Positions 41,252 to 51,797 are shown, numbered from the stretch's first letter. The stretch is DNA of 64,000 nt from Rhynchopus sp. YZ270_cl-10 (GCA_964035575.1 OZ037858.1:248001-312000); one strand, 5' to 3'. Numbers and translations: made by a program. The notes: generated by a model not told the origin, from the sequence alone.

Positions 41252-41356
41252 TACCGTAACTGTAAATATGTTGGGCCGTAAAAATGTTGGGACAGCCCAA
41301 AAAAAGGCTCGCTCGTCCCAACATTATTACGGCCCAACATATTTACAGTTACGGTA
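41252..41356. mobile_element. Hairpin MITE with TA duplication, nested in an A repeat
   Basis: 42-nt arms at 41252-41292/3 and 41315-41356 match with one mismatch. Taking TA as the target duplication, the element is 41254-41354 (CCGTAACTG...CAGTTACGG). Removing it and one TA restores GTGTATAAGATGACCC, the normal head of family A. A Tc1/mariner-type MITE is the best fit. Confidence 0.8.
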
Positions 41357-41392
41357 AGATGACCCTAAGCCTCTCGTGGATTAATCACCTTA
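41355..41392 (+). repeat. Family A hairpin split by the MITE
   Basis: TAAGATGACCCTAAGCCTCTC, GTGGATTAATCACCTT. The left head (AAAAGTGTA) is at 41243-41251, on the other side of the MITE. Confidence 0.8.
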
Positions 41393-42061
41393 TAGAAAGT
41401 TGGCTTGAAATACAATGACAGTCGAATTTGGCTTGGAATATGTGGGGAGAGGGGAGTCTGTGAGAAAGGGGGGGAAAAGAGGGGAGAGAGGGTGGTTTTG
41501 TAAATGCAGAAACGAATGTTTGTTTGGGTAAATATGAAAAAAAAAACAAAATGGTGAAGAAGGGGAAAATAATACCGGCGGGTGCAAAAAATATGGAAAA
41601 AAAAAGATTAAATTCGTATCCTTTCAATTCAGGAAAGCAGAAAGAATCAAATAAAATCTCGGAGAAGAAAAAAAAAAAATGGCCTTTTTCTTAGAATTCT
41701 GTGTCAAAAGACACAGTTCGGTGTGGTTTTTTGGTTTTTGGTTTCTTTTCTTTTCTCATACGTAGGGTGTCATATCAAACGTTAGAACGATATAACGCCC
41801 GGTGCATGTTTTCTTTTTGATAACTTCACTGTATTATGGAATAGTTGCCACCACCAGACCTACCTAATACACACTCCCATTTCTCCTCTTTTGGGCACAC
41901 AAAACCCACACCCACCTCTCCCGCCCCCTTCTCCTCCAAGGAAATTAAACAATATGCACAAAAAAAAAAAACCCACAACATCATCCTCCATTGCAGAAAC
42001 AACGTGAGGAAAATCTGCTGCTTTATTGCAACCACAAAAAAACACAAAATACGTTACACAT

Positions 42062-44028
42062 TTAGGGCGACTCCTTTTTAATCAAGGACATCACGGACGC
42101 TAGGGCAGACCAATCTGCCGCCCCTGAGGGGGTGTTGTCCTTCCCTTCTTCGATCTTTGAGCTCGCGATGGTCCAGATCAGATCCATTGCGTACCAGTCC
42201 CCCGCACTCTCCTCCGCTACATCGACAACCACGTTCCCTGCGGTCGGTGGATCAGAAACTTTACTGGGAGTCTCGCTTTCTGGTTGTGCTTCAGCTTCGG
42301 AGAGAAGACGGGTCCCCATGACTTCAATGGAATGCATGAGGTGTTCCAGACCAGACATTTCTTCCTTGCATGATGCTGCAGTTTCGAAGAGAACTGCGAG
42401 GTTGCGGAGCTCTGGGCTTGTTGGAATTGAAATGGGCGTGGTGGTATCTTCTGCGGCGATGGAGGGCTCTGGGCGTTCTGCGTCGACAATGGCTTGCAGT
42501 GCGTTGCCCGTGGAAGGGTCCAGCGAGGCAAGCATTGTCCCCATGTGTGAAGACGATATGCGGCGCCTCGCAGTCGAGCTGGAGGAAGGGAACGCACGGA
42601 AGGCGTCGTCCGCTAAGGACTTCGTTGCGTCGTAGACAATGGAGATGCCTTCGAAGCTTTCCCCGGTGGCTTCGGCGGTTTCGTGGAGGAGTTGGACACC
42701 CCACCTGGGAAGGGTGGTGGTGGTGGAGGGAGGGGAGTAAATGGAAACAGGCAAATCCGGAATGCCTGGCGGGGTTACCGCTGCTGTGGTCGTATCAGGC
42801 CGCGGAGGCTTCCTTGGTTCAGTGGGGATGCTGTATGTATCCTAAGGCTTCGGACACCTTATGACGATCGTGATTGTGCCGTAACAAAAGGGGAAAATGT
42901 GGGGGGGGGGGGAAAAATGTGTAGAATACCATTCGTCGGTTGGTGCCAGCCCGGCCCGGCTCATCGGGGAGTCCATCGAGGTGACCGTAGCAGTCGTGGT
43001 GGTTGTTGCTGTCGTCGCTCTCACGGGCTCGTCTCCCGCTGGCAGCTCGGGCTCTGTGGGGGTCGCTGTCTGCACCTTGGGGCGGACGATTGCTTTGAGG
43101 TCCTTGCAGGACTCAGCTGCCACAACGGAGAGCATCTGTGGTGACGTGGTTTTATAACATACTCTATCCGCACTGCCGACCTGATACTGACACACACAAA
43201 GTGTTTTAAGGAATACCTCAAGATCCGAGAGCTCGGCGGTTGTGTCCTTCTCGCAGAGGGCGAAGACTGCTCCGATGTATTCGTGGCTGACGTCCTTGTA
43301 GACCTTCTCGACAGCTTCGTCTGTGGGGTTCATTGGTGGCGACGGCTTTGGGGAGGGAGCTGCTGGTGCTGTTGGTGGTGCTGCCTTAGTGGATGGGGGA
43401 CTGCCTGCAGGAGGGGATGGAACCATTCTTGGTGTCCCTTTGAGCTCCATATTGCGTTCCGCCTTTTGCTCTATGATGCGTATCAGTGCAGGGTTGATGA
43501 GCGTGTCACGCACATCCACACCGGTCACAATCTGATTGGACCCAACAAAGTCCGACAGCAGCTTCCCCGCATTATGACTAATAGGGTTTCTGCTGAAGTC
43601 CACCTGCTCCACCCCAGGGTGTCCCGCAAGAACATCCACAATCTCCTTGATGGAGTCGTTTGTCAGAAAGTTGTCGGCCAAAAGCACTTTCCGCAAGTTG
43701 GTCGACAGCTGGATCACGTTGAGGAGCGCCTTCAGGCCCTTCTTGCCGACACAGTTTAAATTCAGATTCAGTTCTTTCAGCGATTCAAAGTCTCCAGGGG
43801 TGCTGGGAAGCTGTGAAATGAGGTGTAGAGGTGTAAGCGTGCCCTTTTGTTCCCAAAAAAGCTCTTTTTTTTTTTGAAAACCCGCAATTTTTTTTTGTCA
43901 CCCTAGGATGTAAATCATACCTTCCGAAGCAGGTCGCTGTTTTTCTTGCATCCGACACGATGACATTCCGCAACGTAGATGTCTCGAAGGCTCTTATGTG
44001 AAAGGGCTGCTGAGTGTACCGCTGTCAT
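42062..44028 (-). CDS. Leucine-rich repeat protein, 558 aa, four exons
   Basis: Exons 44028-43921, 43810-43217, 43135-42930 and 42830-42062 (phases 0, 0, 2). Residues about 10-140 carry RI-type LRRs (LKELNLNLNCVGKKGLKA, LRKVLLADNFLTND, VEQVDFSRNPISHNA, VTGVDVRDTLINP). A Pro/Ala/Ser-rich linker and a disordered middle lead to a helical C-terminus with no known domain. The second intron is 81 nt, a multiple of three, and contains no stop, so it could be retained as 27 residues. Its GTATTC...CACAG borders and loss of codon-like composition argue that it is an intron. Intron 1 holds a family E repeat. Confidence 0.75.
43874..43914 (+). repeat. Family E repeat inside an LRR-gene intron
   Basis: TTTTGAAAACCCGCAATTTT, then TTGTCACCCTAGGATGTA. 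Diverged but ordered as in the family. Confidence 0.5.
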
Positions 44029-44389
44029 TGTGTGTGCATATACGTGCTCTGTGTTGGGTGGATAGGTGGGATAGGTACAACGTTGTAAGAATTAGCCAGT
44101 TTTAAAAAACGGTGAAGCATTTTTTTTCTCACTTTTTTTTCCGTTGCTAAAAAAACTTTCTTTGTCAGACGTATGCAACACACATCTCCAGAAAAGGATA
44201 GAAAAAAAGAAAAAAAAGAAATACGTTAGTAAGGCCTGCGCCTGTTTGAAAATTGGGTGTGTGGGGGAGGGAGGACAATCCCTGTGGATATAGTCTATTA
44301 TCTCTTGTATTGGGTAGGGGACGCCGCGACCTCGAAGACACTTCAAAAAAAAAAGGGAAACAAAAAATCTCGGGATGTCAAACAAAAGA

Positions 44390-44440
44390 AAGTTGACTTT
44401 GAAACACAAAACCCTCTCGTGACAGTGTACCTTGGTATAT
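44390..44440 (+). repeat. Dispersed repeat, family C (consensus)
   Basis: AAGTTGACTTTGAAACACAA, AACCCTCTCGTGACAGTG, TACCTTGGTATA. Confidence 0.8.
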
Positions 44441-44520
44441 GACCGGTGCACCGGGTATCCAACCACCCCAACCAATCTTAAAATTCATTTTTTTTTTTTT
44501 TTCGAGATTTTCATGAAAAA

Positions 44521-44560
44521 TGGTCAGTGAGTCTTAGCTACTCTGTGCTTGGTCACCTCT
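44521..44560 (+). repeat. Dispersed hairpin, family A (diverged)
   Basis: GTGAGTCTTAGCTACTCTGTG, then CTTGGTCACCT. Confidence 0.45.
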
Positions 44561-45009
44561 TTGGAACACCGGACGCAGAAAAAAGGGGGGAACATAACAA
44601 AAAAAAAATTGAGGTATAGACAGGAAGTCCTGCCACTGCTTTTTTTTTTTTTTTGAAAAGGGGGTTATTATGAAAGCACAACAACGAAAAGATTTTTTTG
44701 TAAGCCTCTCAGTTGAGTCTTCCAAAAAAAAAAAAATACAACAAAACAATGCAGGGGGTTTTAATGTAGATCCGCCTGTTGAGCTTCAACGAAGGTATCT
44801 GGCTGCGCGTGAGATAGAGTTTCTCTTTGATACACACCTCTGTATTGTGCATTTTTGCCTTTTTTTTTAAAAAAGTGAGAAGCGCGCAGAAGAAACCGAA
44901 ATAGTGGAGTGGGGATTTGAAAATGTTTTTTGTTTGTTTTGAAAGTGCTTTGTGCTCTGGAAATAGTGGAGGGGGGGTACACTCGAGAGCACTCCACCTT
45001 TAAAAAAAA

Positions 45010-45050
45010 AGGTTGGATTGAAATACATAATCCTTGTGACTGTGTACCTA
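45010..45050 (+). repeat. Dispersed repeat, family C
   Basis: GGTTGGATTGAAATACATAA, TCCTTGTGACTGTGTACCTA. Confidence 0.7.
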
Positions 45051-45067
45051 AAAAGAGAAAAAAAATT

Positions 45068-45102
45068 GGTAGATGCAATGAACCTAAGCCTCTCATGTCA
45101 CC
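45068..45102 (+). repeat. Dispersed hairpin, family A (truncated stem)
   Basis: GGTAGATGCAATGAACC, TAAGCCTCTCATGTCACC. 18 bp after a C copy. Confidence 0.6.
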
Positions 45103-45329
45103 AAAAAAATATAATAAATGACTAAAAATCGAGCTCTCAAAAAAAAAAAAAAAAAAAAAAGTGCAGTCACCACACTGTCCTCTCATCCCATTTTTTTTTC
45201 TCTTCTCATCGACAATCATCCATCATCCGGCTTCAGTATTGCTTCAATAATTCCTTTGTTTTTTTTCTGCGAGGTAAGGTTAGAAAAAAATACCTCAAAA
45301 AAAAAAATGAACAAGCATCTTTTTTTTGT

Positions 45330-45407
45330 TTTAAAAACTTTGTTGTATTAGCACGAAGATGAGCTTTGCGGGGTTATATGGGTTTGCTCCACTCCACTCC
45401 ACTATAT
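45330..45407 (+). repeat. Dispersed repeat, family E (expanded)
   Basis: TTTAAAAACTTTGTTGTATT, AGCACGAAGATGAGC, and after an insertion TGCTCCACTCCACTCCACTATA. Confidence 0.6.
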
Positions 45408-45493
45408 TCTCTTTTTATTGTAGGCATTCCTAAGCCGCCCTCTCTCTTGAGTTACCTTGAGTATAAACAAGAGTTTTTCTTTTTCTTTTTTTC

Positions 45494-45545
45494 TTGAAAA
45501 CTTGGTTGTATTAGTGTAGACACCCGAGGATGAACTCCACTATAT
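45494..45545 (+). repeat. Dispersed structured repeat, family E
   Basis: TTGAAAACTTGGTTGTATT, AGTGTAGACACCCGAGGATG, AACTCCACTATA. Confidence 0.8.
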
Positions 45546-45650
45546 TTTTTTCTTTTTATCCATGCTCAGTAAAAGCCCCTCCCCCCCTCCATTTCCCCCC
45601 CTTTCTCCCCAAATAAGCAGAATCATTTAAAAAAAAAAACGTTAGTGTAA

Positions 45651-48467
45651 TCAGTTCGCCCCTTCAATGGAGAGGGGGTGTGATAACCTCTCCTTTTGTG
45701 CTTCTGCTGCAAGGAGAAGAGGGGCGGTTTCATGCAAAACACTTGCAATATGGAGGGAGGTCAGCTCAGCCTTCTCTATGGGGTTCACGTTGTCGATGGT
45801 GAGTGTGTCCATTAAGGTTTTTTCGAAGCAGTGTGTGGTAGCTACGACAACGTGGACAGCAGCACCTTCCACAGGAATACAGCCGCTCTTTGTCAGCGCG
45901 TCTAACAGGTCAAATGCTTGCACCTTCGCCGCCTTCTGTTCGTCCACACCTAGGACCTTTGTTTCCTCTCTGCTGAGGAGGTTTTTCTTGAATTTTTGGG
46001 TCCAAAGAGAGGGCTCATTGTTGCATTCGAATTTGATGGTTGTTGGGCGAACTGCCGCCCCGGTCTTTCCGAGAGAGTCAAACCGGGCTTCGAGCTCCTT
46101 CGGGATCGCTGTCAGATCCCTTGCCAGAGAGGGCGCGGAGGGTGTCGGGGGGGTCTCCTCTGGGATCTGCTCTGGGTCGGGTTTGGGTGTGTCTTCTTTT
46201 GTCTCGTTTGGTTCAATCGTGGTCTCGATGGGTGCTGTATCGGGCTCGGGTGCGCACTGTTCTTCATAGTCTCCGTCGTCGTCGTCGTCGTCCCATTCTT
46301 GTTCACATTCTTCCAAGCAAGCCTCCAACTCGCCTTCCAGATCTTCATCCGCCAGTGCCATACTCTCGCCGCACGGAGCACCGAGACAGTCCAGCTCACA
46401 TAGGAGAGGCTCCCCCCCATCATCACCCCATCCAGCCCCAGTACCGATATCAGAAGAAGAAACGCTTGACCCTCGAACCAGAGCGGCCGTCGCAGCCGTA
46501 AGCTCTTCCTTCTTCTCCTCCTGGATCATCTGCAGCATCGCGGCGACGTTTTGCTTGACCTGATCAACCGCGGGGGAATGTTCTGGCTGCTTCGACGTTC
46601 CTGACGAGACTGTTTCCATTGGGTCCGAATGCTTCACCACCACATCCTCTGCACGAAACCCAAGCAAATCCGACGGCACGTTGTAGTCCAAGAACAACGT
46701 CAACAGATCCTCCCCTAGGCGAATCTCTTTCTTCAAGGACCCTTCCGGAAGCTTCAGAAGCTGCTCCATCTGAGGCTTGATAGGCACCGTGGCAATACCG
46801 AAGAGCGTTGACTCCAACTGCATCGCACGATATGCCTTGGAGAATGCGATCTGCTCTGGAGACATGCTCTGCGTCGCCTTCTTAAACTCCGCTGGGGAAG
46901 GGATTGTGTCGAGGAAGAGCGGGATGGAGAGGTCGTCTTTGTTCTTAATAATCATTGCATGCTCTGGAAGGAAGAGTGCTGACCCTCCAATCCGTCCAAG
47001 CAATAAAACAAACGAAGAAAACTGCCGGGCACGAGCCTGCAAGAGATACGACGGTTTTGCCGGCAGAACCGCACCGCAAATAGAATCTTCAGTCAACGGA
47101 GGGGAATGCATCGCACCAAAATCAGACCGGATGTATGAATGCACATAACAGCTTCCATGAAGCGTCACCTGGCTTGCAGCGGACAACTCAAACTTCATAT
47201 CCAAACCCTCATTCATCTTCCGTGAAAGACACATAATCTCCTTGCTCTTCTCCCCCGCCACCTCTTTCAACAGCGACACCACCCCTTCTGGGTCCAGCTT
47301 CAACGTCGCCGCCGTGTTTTCGACGTTAAACGCAAAAGGGGAGGGTTGGTATTCAGGGTTAAAGAGCTTCCTGAAGTGAAACTCCATGTATGCTTCAAAG
47401 TCTGCTGCGGAAACGGTTTTCCCCAAGGCAGCAATGAGTTGCGTTCGGATGAGACGCTCCAGGTATGCGACAGATGACATGAGGGACTGTGCGATGTCGT
47501 TCAAATGCTTGAGGGTGACGACAAGACAGCCTTCCTCCGAAGTGATGAGACGCACCTTCGACGGAAGCGTCGACCGCACCACATCAAGCCGTGCCCCCAA
47601 CTGCTTCCTCTCTTCCGCAAGCAATGTGTCCGTCTCCTCCCTCCCCAACGTAATCTGCTCCGCATCCTTCTCCATAACAGGAAGAACAGGAGTGAAAGTA
47701 GAAGACGACATTACCCCCATATCCAATCCGTGCCCCGTCTGTCTAGAGAACATCTGCTCAAAATACCCGGTACACCCCCTCGAAAACACGGCCAGTCTCT
47801 TTGCAAAACGCACCGCCCCTTCCACCTCAGGGTTCCGTGAAGGTGTTCTGCACCGTTCATCTTGTCTCGCCACCACAACGTTGGTTCCAAAGGTTTTCAA
47901 AAACCATCCCAAATTGAGTTCAATTGGTTCCGGAATGTGTTTCGGGGGGTATGGTGATTTATCTGTCCCTGTGGTGACCCGAGATACACGCTCTCCGGTG
48001 CTTAGAACTATGGGGTTTTCGTCGATGGAGGTTCCAGGGTAAAGGAAAAGTTCGTAGGAGTAGGAGAAGTTCCAGTGGTAGTCTGTGATGGTGCGGACGA
48101 CTTTGTGGGTGGTGGTGGTGGTCCCGAAGACCCCGGTGCTTTCGCGAACGTGCTTGGTTGGAGCCTCCTCTTCGCGTGTCTCCTTCTTGTCGAAGGTGCA
48201 GGTTTCTTCGCGTCTGAAGGAGAGGGTGACAGAGCGCTCTTCGCTCAGGTCTTGCGCCGTCTTTAGTGCTTCCCCTGCAAGCCCTAATGTGGATAAGGTA
48301 CACCCTATGGAAAGGGCTGCCGCATTGACCACCCCCTCAGCTACTGTGAATTTGTCTCCATAGGAATGGTCGACATTCTCAGGGAAGTCTGGCTGCCGGC
48401 ATACGTCCAACACCTTTTTCAAGTCGGACAATGCACCGCCAAGCTTTGCTGGGAAATCCGAGCTCAT
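45651..48467 (-). CDS. Large conserved protist protein, 938 aa
   Basis: Intronless. No transmembrane segment. The stretch at about residues 530-600 (FSKAYRAMQLESTLFGI, IKPQMEQLLKLPEGSLKKEI, LTLFLDYNVPSDLLGF) looks like a signature I associate from memory with uncharacterised proteins of trypanosomes, oomycetes and other protists. An earlier block LHGSCYVHSYIRSDFG may belong to the same family. Residues about 690-760 are acidic (EWDDDDDDGDYEE), then Pro/Glu-rich. The tail has a second folded segment. A textbook pyrimidine tract and CTTCAG lie 13 nt before the ATG. Function unknown. Confidence 0.75.
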   Translation of the reverse strand: MSSDFPAKLGGALSDLKKVLDVCRQPDFPENVDHSYGDKFTVAEGVVNAAALSIGCTLSTLGLAGEALKTAQDLSEERSVTLSFRREETCTFDKKETREEEAPTKHVRESTGVFGTTTTTHKVVRTITDYHWNFSYSYELFLYPGTSIDENPIVLSTGERVSRVTTGTDKSPYPPKHIPEPIELNLGWFLKTFGTNVVVARQDERCRTPSRNPEVEGAVRFAKRLAVFSRGCTGYFEQMFSRQTGHGLDMGVMSSSTFTPVLPVMEKDAEQITLGREETDTLLAEERKQLGARLDVVRSTLPSKVRLITSEEGCLVVTLKHLNDIAQSLMSSVAYLERLIRTQLIAALGKTVSAADFEAYMEFHFRKLFNPEYQPSPFAFNVENTAATLKLDPEGVVSLLKEVAGEKSKEIMCLSRKMNEGLDMKFELSAASQVTLHGSCYVHSYIRSDFGAMHSPPLTEDSICGAVLPAKPSYLLQARARQFSSFVLLLGRIGGSALFLPEHAMIIKNKDDLSIPLFLDTIPSPAEFKKATQSMSPEQIAFSKAYRAMQLESTLFGIATVPIKPQMEQLLKLPEGSLKKEIRLGEDLLTLFLDYNVPSDLLGFRAEDVVVKHSDPMETVSSGTSKQPEHSPAVDQVKQNVAAMLQMIQEEKKEELTAATAALVRGSSVSSSDIGTGAGWGDDGGEPLLCELDCLGAPCGESMALADEDLEGELEACLEECEQEWDDDDDDGDYEEQCAPEPDTAPIETTIEPNETKEDTPKPDPEQIPEETPPTPSAPSLARDLTAIPKELEARFDSLGKTGAAVRPTTIKFECNNEPSLWTQKFKKNLLSREETKVLGVDEQKAAKVQAFDLLDALTKSGCIPVEGAAVHVVVATTHCFEKTLMDTLTIDNVNPIEKAELTSLHIASVLHETAPLLLAAEAQKERLSHPLSIEGAN

Positions 48468-48480
48468 TTTGTGTATGTTG

Positions 48481-48503
48481 CTGAAGGGAGGGGGGGTGGT
48501 GGT
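48481..48503 (-). promoter_or_regulatory. Pyrimidine tract and CTTCAG before the 938-aa gene
   Basis: CACCACCCCCCCTCCC then TTCAG, leaving a 13-nt leader before ATG. Too short for a normal 5' exon, as expected if a leader is added in trans. Confidence 0.6.
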
Positions 48504-48530
48504 GATGAAGTGAAGAGATTAACGGGAAAA

Positions 48531-48590
48531 GAAATTTAAATACAAATCCCGCTCGTGAACACTATACCTTGGTATAACCGGTGTATCGGA
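48531..48590 (+). repeat. Dispersed repeat, family C (long form)
   Basis: AAATTTAAATACAAATCCC, GCTCGTGAACACTATACC, TTGGTATAACCGGTGTA. Confidence 0.75.
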
Positions 48591-49114
48591 GAGAGATAAA
48601 ATTGTGATTTAGTACAAAAGATAAGGTTTTTATTGAAAAAAGGAGGGGGGAAAGGTGGGGAGGCTATTTTGGTATATTTAAATCTCGCCCCTTAATTGCT
48701 TTTTGTTGTTGTTTCGATGTTCTCAAAAAAAATAAAAATAAAAACGTTGCAAGAGTTATGTCAGGTGTTGCATCCTTTGCAATTTTTTAGTTGCTCTTTT
48801 CAACCCGTTTTTCTAACGGAGTCAAGGAACCTGGCAAACCCAATTTAATTTTAGTTCGACACTTTTTTCTGAGGTTTTTTTTTTTGCCCCCAGAGTCGAT
48901 TTCTCCCCTCCCCTCCCTCCACCCCCTCTCTCTCCCCTTCCCCATACCCCTTTGTTCTATGACCAATAGGATCTGCCCTCAATCAGCCGAAGCCTACTCA
49001 GGCCCTACTGTACAAAGTATTTTTTTTTTCTTCTTTCTCAAATTGGTAACGATCATCAACGATCGCACTACGATAGGATATTTTGATCGTAACTACATCT
49101 TTTTTTCTTCTTTT

Positions 49115-49168
49115 TTGCATTAGTGTCTCTGAAGGGGAGGGACACCCGAGGATGAGACCCCACTATAC
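49115..49168 (+). repeat. Dispersed structured repeat, family E
   Basis: TTAGTGTCTCTGAAGGGGAG, GGACACCCGAGGATGAGACC, CCACTATAC. An inner hairpin GTGTC/GACAC is unique to this copy. Confidence 0.75.
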
Positions 49169-49300
49169 CCCCTTATCTATCTGTTAGATTAGTGTCCTGC
49201 GTTCTACGTTCTCCAAAAAAAAAAAGCATTCATTTCTACATTTCTCCCTTTTTTTCCCTTCCTCCCCTAATTTCCCCCCCCAGATTCGTTTATCCCTCCT

Positions 49301-51655
49301 TCAGAGCAAATACGCTGCTTCGCAAAGAATAGAGCACATTAAACGGGAGACTTGGGGACGGGTGTCGACTTCTCGTGTTACACATGAGATTTCTTCGTAG
49401 AGGCTGGGAGGGAGTTGCCAGAGCAGGTCGTGGTGCTGGTTGGAATCGGATTCGTCAACGATTTGGGTGACCAGATGCGCGGCTGGGGTGGACGGATGGA
49501 GTTCTACGTTGGTTTCCACTTTGTCGATCAGTTTCAATGCTTCGTCGAGAAATACTCGGAGACCCTTCATAGATGAAGACAGGCCTTTCTCCTTTACATA
49601 CACACCAAAATTCTCTTTGACCGCAGTGAACACATCCTTATACCTCACCAAATCGTACACCAAACCGGACAACGCATCCTGCGAGGTTAACACCGTAGGC
49701 TTCTTTAACAGAAGCTTCATAAGGTGGTAACACTTCTTAAGGAGGTTCCGCGCCATAGCCGACTCCACCAAGGAGTACTTTGTTGTTGCTTTGACGACCT
49801 GCAAAATTTTTTCGAAGAGATGGCTCCAATCGAATGAAATCGCCTGCTTCGCTTCTACCTGGCAGACCACCAAATGGACCAAAAGGTCGACCGCAAGCTC
49901 GTAGTGTTCAATAGCATAGAGTGAGGGAAGGTGTGTCGAGACAAAGGAGTCCACAACCGAGAGGAGAACCGACGAAATGGTTCCGGCTGTAGAGTTCTCA
50001 GACCCTGTGGAGGCGTGGAGAAGCCATTTCCCTCCCATGGCACGTCCAGTAACAAAAAAATGCGATTTCGCAGTGTTTTCGAATAATGCAGTAGAAACCC
50101 GCCCCTGGCGTACCAGATTGCACCACGCAATCAACACCCCTCCAGTCGCAATGAGAACATGAGGGTGTTTTGACATATGAAGTACGATAGACGATGCTAA
50201 CACCAGCTCCAGCCATAGATACGAAGAGGTTTGCTTGTTATGTGTCTGCTCGAGGTGCGCGAAGGAGTCGTTCACACCCACCCCACCGCCATCTCTGAGG
50301 TGCTCAAACTGCTTTGCTGTGTCGACCTTAGAGTTTAAAAAGATTTCCATAAATTCTTCTACAGGCGCCGTTGGGGAAGCAAGCTCGCTGATGATAAGAA
50401 GCGTACAAGAGAGCAACGAAGGGATCGGATTATACCGCGGGTTTTGGGGATGAAATTCTGGGAACATTTGCAGATCCGTCTGCGCCTCGCAGGAAAGCCG
50501 TTGCAACTCATAGTACCGATCACCACTCCCGGTGCATGCTTGGTCGGCACTCTCTGCGGCTCCCCAACCCATATAGGATAACCATCCACTGAACATTCCT
50601 GATGATGACATACTCACCGACCCGCTCATCGACCTGCTTGAGTACAATATCTGCCCCTTATTAAAGCAATGCAACGCACACTCCATCAGCCCAATCAACC
50701 CTTCCAAAGCCGCCCCACCCTTCTCCCCAAGGAACACCGAAACTACATTCCGCTTTCCATCCCCAATCCCGCCAATCCGGTTTTCCCTTGCATGCGAAAT
50801 CAACACAGAAAATATCGTCAACACATTCAATTCATAACGTTCCGGATGCCTCTCGCGGCTTGGTACCGCAGTATACCCTGCAGGAGACGCCGCTCTGTTA
50901 TACTGTGTGAACACTGTCGCAAAAACCGAGGATTGTTGCAAAATGGATACCGGATATTCAAGAAGACAGTTAATTGAAGTGTCCTCTTGGCTGCAGACAA
51001 TCGATTTAAGGGTTTCTGAGGCAGCAAGCTTTAGGCCTTTTGCGTGTGCGCTGCCTTGGGTAACGGTGGGGGTATCCTTTTCGAGAATGATTGCGCAGGC
51101 CCGAATTAATTCTCCATAAAACGCGCTTTGATCGTGAGGTCCGCAGGTTGCTCGCATGACGTCGATTGCATATGATTTGAACTCACGTTTGGAAAGAATT
51201 CCTCGAAGAATTGCGGCAGTTGTTTCAAGCGCGCGGAGTCTTCTTAACGGAAGATTCGATGCATTACAAGCTACACTCTTAGACTGCTGCAAAAAGCTTG
51301 ACAATGATGAGTTAACCGGCTCCGCCAACAACTCTGCTTCAGACAGCAATGACGTACACTGCATGATATGAGAACAGTCTGCCCGCAACAACCAAAAATC
51401 ATCCCAACTTGAAAAATTCCCTTCTACCGGTCGGCCTTCAAAGACGCATTCATAAACGGTGCAGACGACGCTTTTTAATGCGGTTTTTGCGGCAACTTTG
51501 GTGCATTTTGCTTTGGGCGTAGAGGAGGAAGAAGAGGAGGAAGAAGAAGAGGTGGTGTTCGCAGAATTTGAAGAAGCATTTGAGACATTAGATGACTCTT
51601 TTCGCAGCCATTTTGTGAATCGGTTCGATTTCTGCTCTGCAGCAGGAGTTGCCAT
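49301..51655 (-). CDS. ARMH3-like armadillo/helical protein, 784 aa
   Basis: Intronless, almost entirely alpha-helical, with no transmembrane segment. Residues about 25-45 are a Ser homopolymer. The segment VYECVFEGRPVEGNFSSWDDFWLLRAD (about 68-95) resembles the N-terminal block of ARMH3 (C10orf76), and the C-terminal FDWSHLFEKILQVVK... region fits its DUF1741-type helical domain. ARMH3 helps recruit PI4KB to the Golgi and is a host factor for some viruses in animals. The resemblance is from memory and moderate. The open frame begins 18 nt upstream with TTG; the first ATG, at 51655, follows a TTTTTTGACAG acceptor. Confidence 0.6.
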   Translation of the reverse strand: MATPAAEQKSNRFTKWLRKESSNVSNASSNSANTTSSSSSSSSSSTPKAKCTKVAAKTALKSVVCTVYECVFEGRPVEGNFSSWDDFWLLRADCSHIMQCTSLLSEAELLAEPVNSSLSSFLQQSKSVACNASNLPLRRLRALETTAAILRGILSKREFKSYAIDVMRATCGPHDQSAFYGELIRACAIILEKDTPTVTQGSAHAKGLKLAASETLKSIVCSQEDTSINCLLEYPVSILQQSSVFATVFTQYNRAASPAGYTAVPSRERHPERYELNVLTIFSVLISHARENRIGGIGDGKRNVVSVFLGEKGGAALEGLIGLMECALHCFNKGQILYSSRSMSGSVSMSSSGMFSGWLSYMGWGAAESADQACTGSGDRYYELQRLSCEAQTDLQMFPEFHPQNPRYNPIPSLLSCTLLIISELASPTAPVEEFMEIFLNSKVDTAKQFEHLRDGGGVGVNDSFAHLEQTHNKQTSSYLWLELVLASSIVLHMSKHPHVLIATGGVLIAWCNLVRQGRVSTALFENTAKSHFFVTGRAMGGKWLLHASTGSENSTAGTISSVLLSVVDSFVSTHLPSLYAIEHYELAVDLLVHLVVCQVEAKQAISFDWSHLFEKILQVVKATTKYSLVESAMARNLLKKCYHLMKLLLKKPTVLTSQDALSGLVYDLVRYKDVFTAVKENFGVYVKEKGLSSSMKGLRVFLDEALKLIDKVETNVELHPSTPAAHLVTQIVDESDSNQHHDLLWQLPPSLYEEISCVTREVDTRPQVSRLMCSILCEAAYLL

Positions 51656-51770
51656 AAGAAAAAATTCTGTCAAAAAATACAGAAGAAAAAAAAAAAAGGT
51701 GTTCTTTTAGAACTTCAAAGAAGAAAAGGGTAGGAAAAAAGAGGAGGGAAAAAAAAAGGGGAAAAAAAAA

Positions 51771-51797
51771 ATGGGCTAAGCTTGTGCTTAGTCACCC
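51771..51797 (+). repeat. Family A hairpin, headless
   Basis: GGCTAAGCTTGTGCTTAGTCACC: perfect CTAAGC/GCTTAG stem, but the AAGTTTATAAGATG head is missing. Confidence 0.6.

Larger units (their letters stand above)
41093..42061. other. Spacer with nested MITE
   Basis: 970 bp; holds the 101-bp hairpin element inserted in an A repeat, plus poly-A/T. No gene. Confidence 0.6.
44029..45650. other. Repeat-rich spacer
   Basis: 1.6 kb without a gene. Contains C repeats at 44390 and 45010, A-type copies at 44521 and 45068, and E repeats at 45330 and 45494. Confidence 0.65.
48468..49300. other. Spacer with C and E repeats
   Basis: 833 bp; C repeat at 48531 and E repeat at 49115; otherwise homopolymer-rich. 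Confidence 0.6.
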
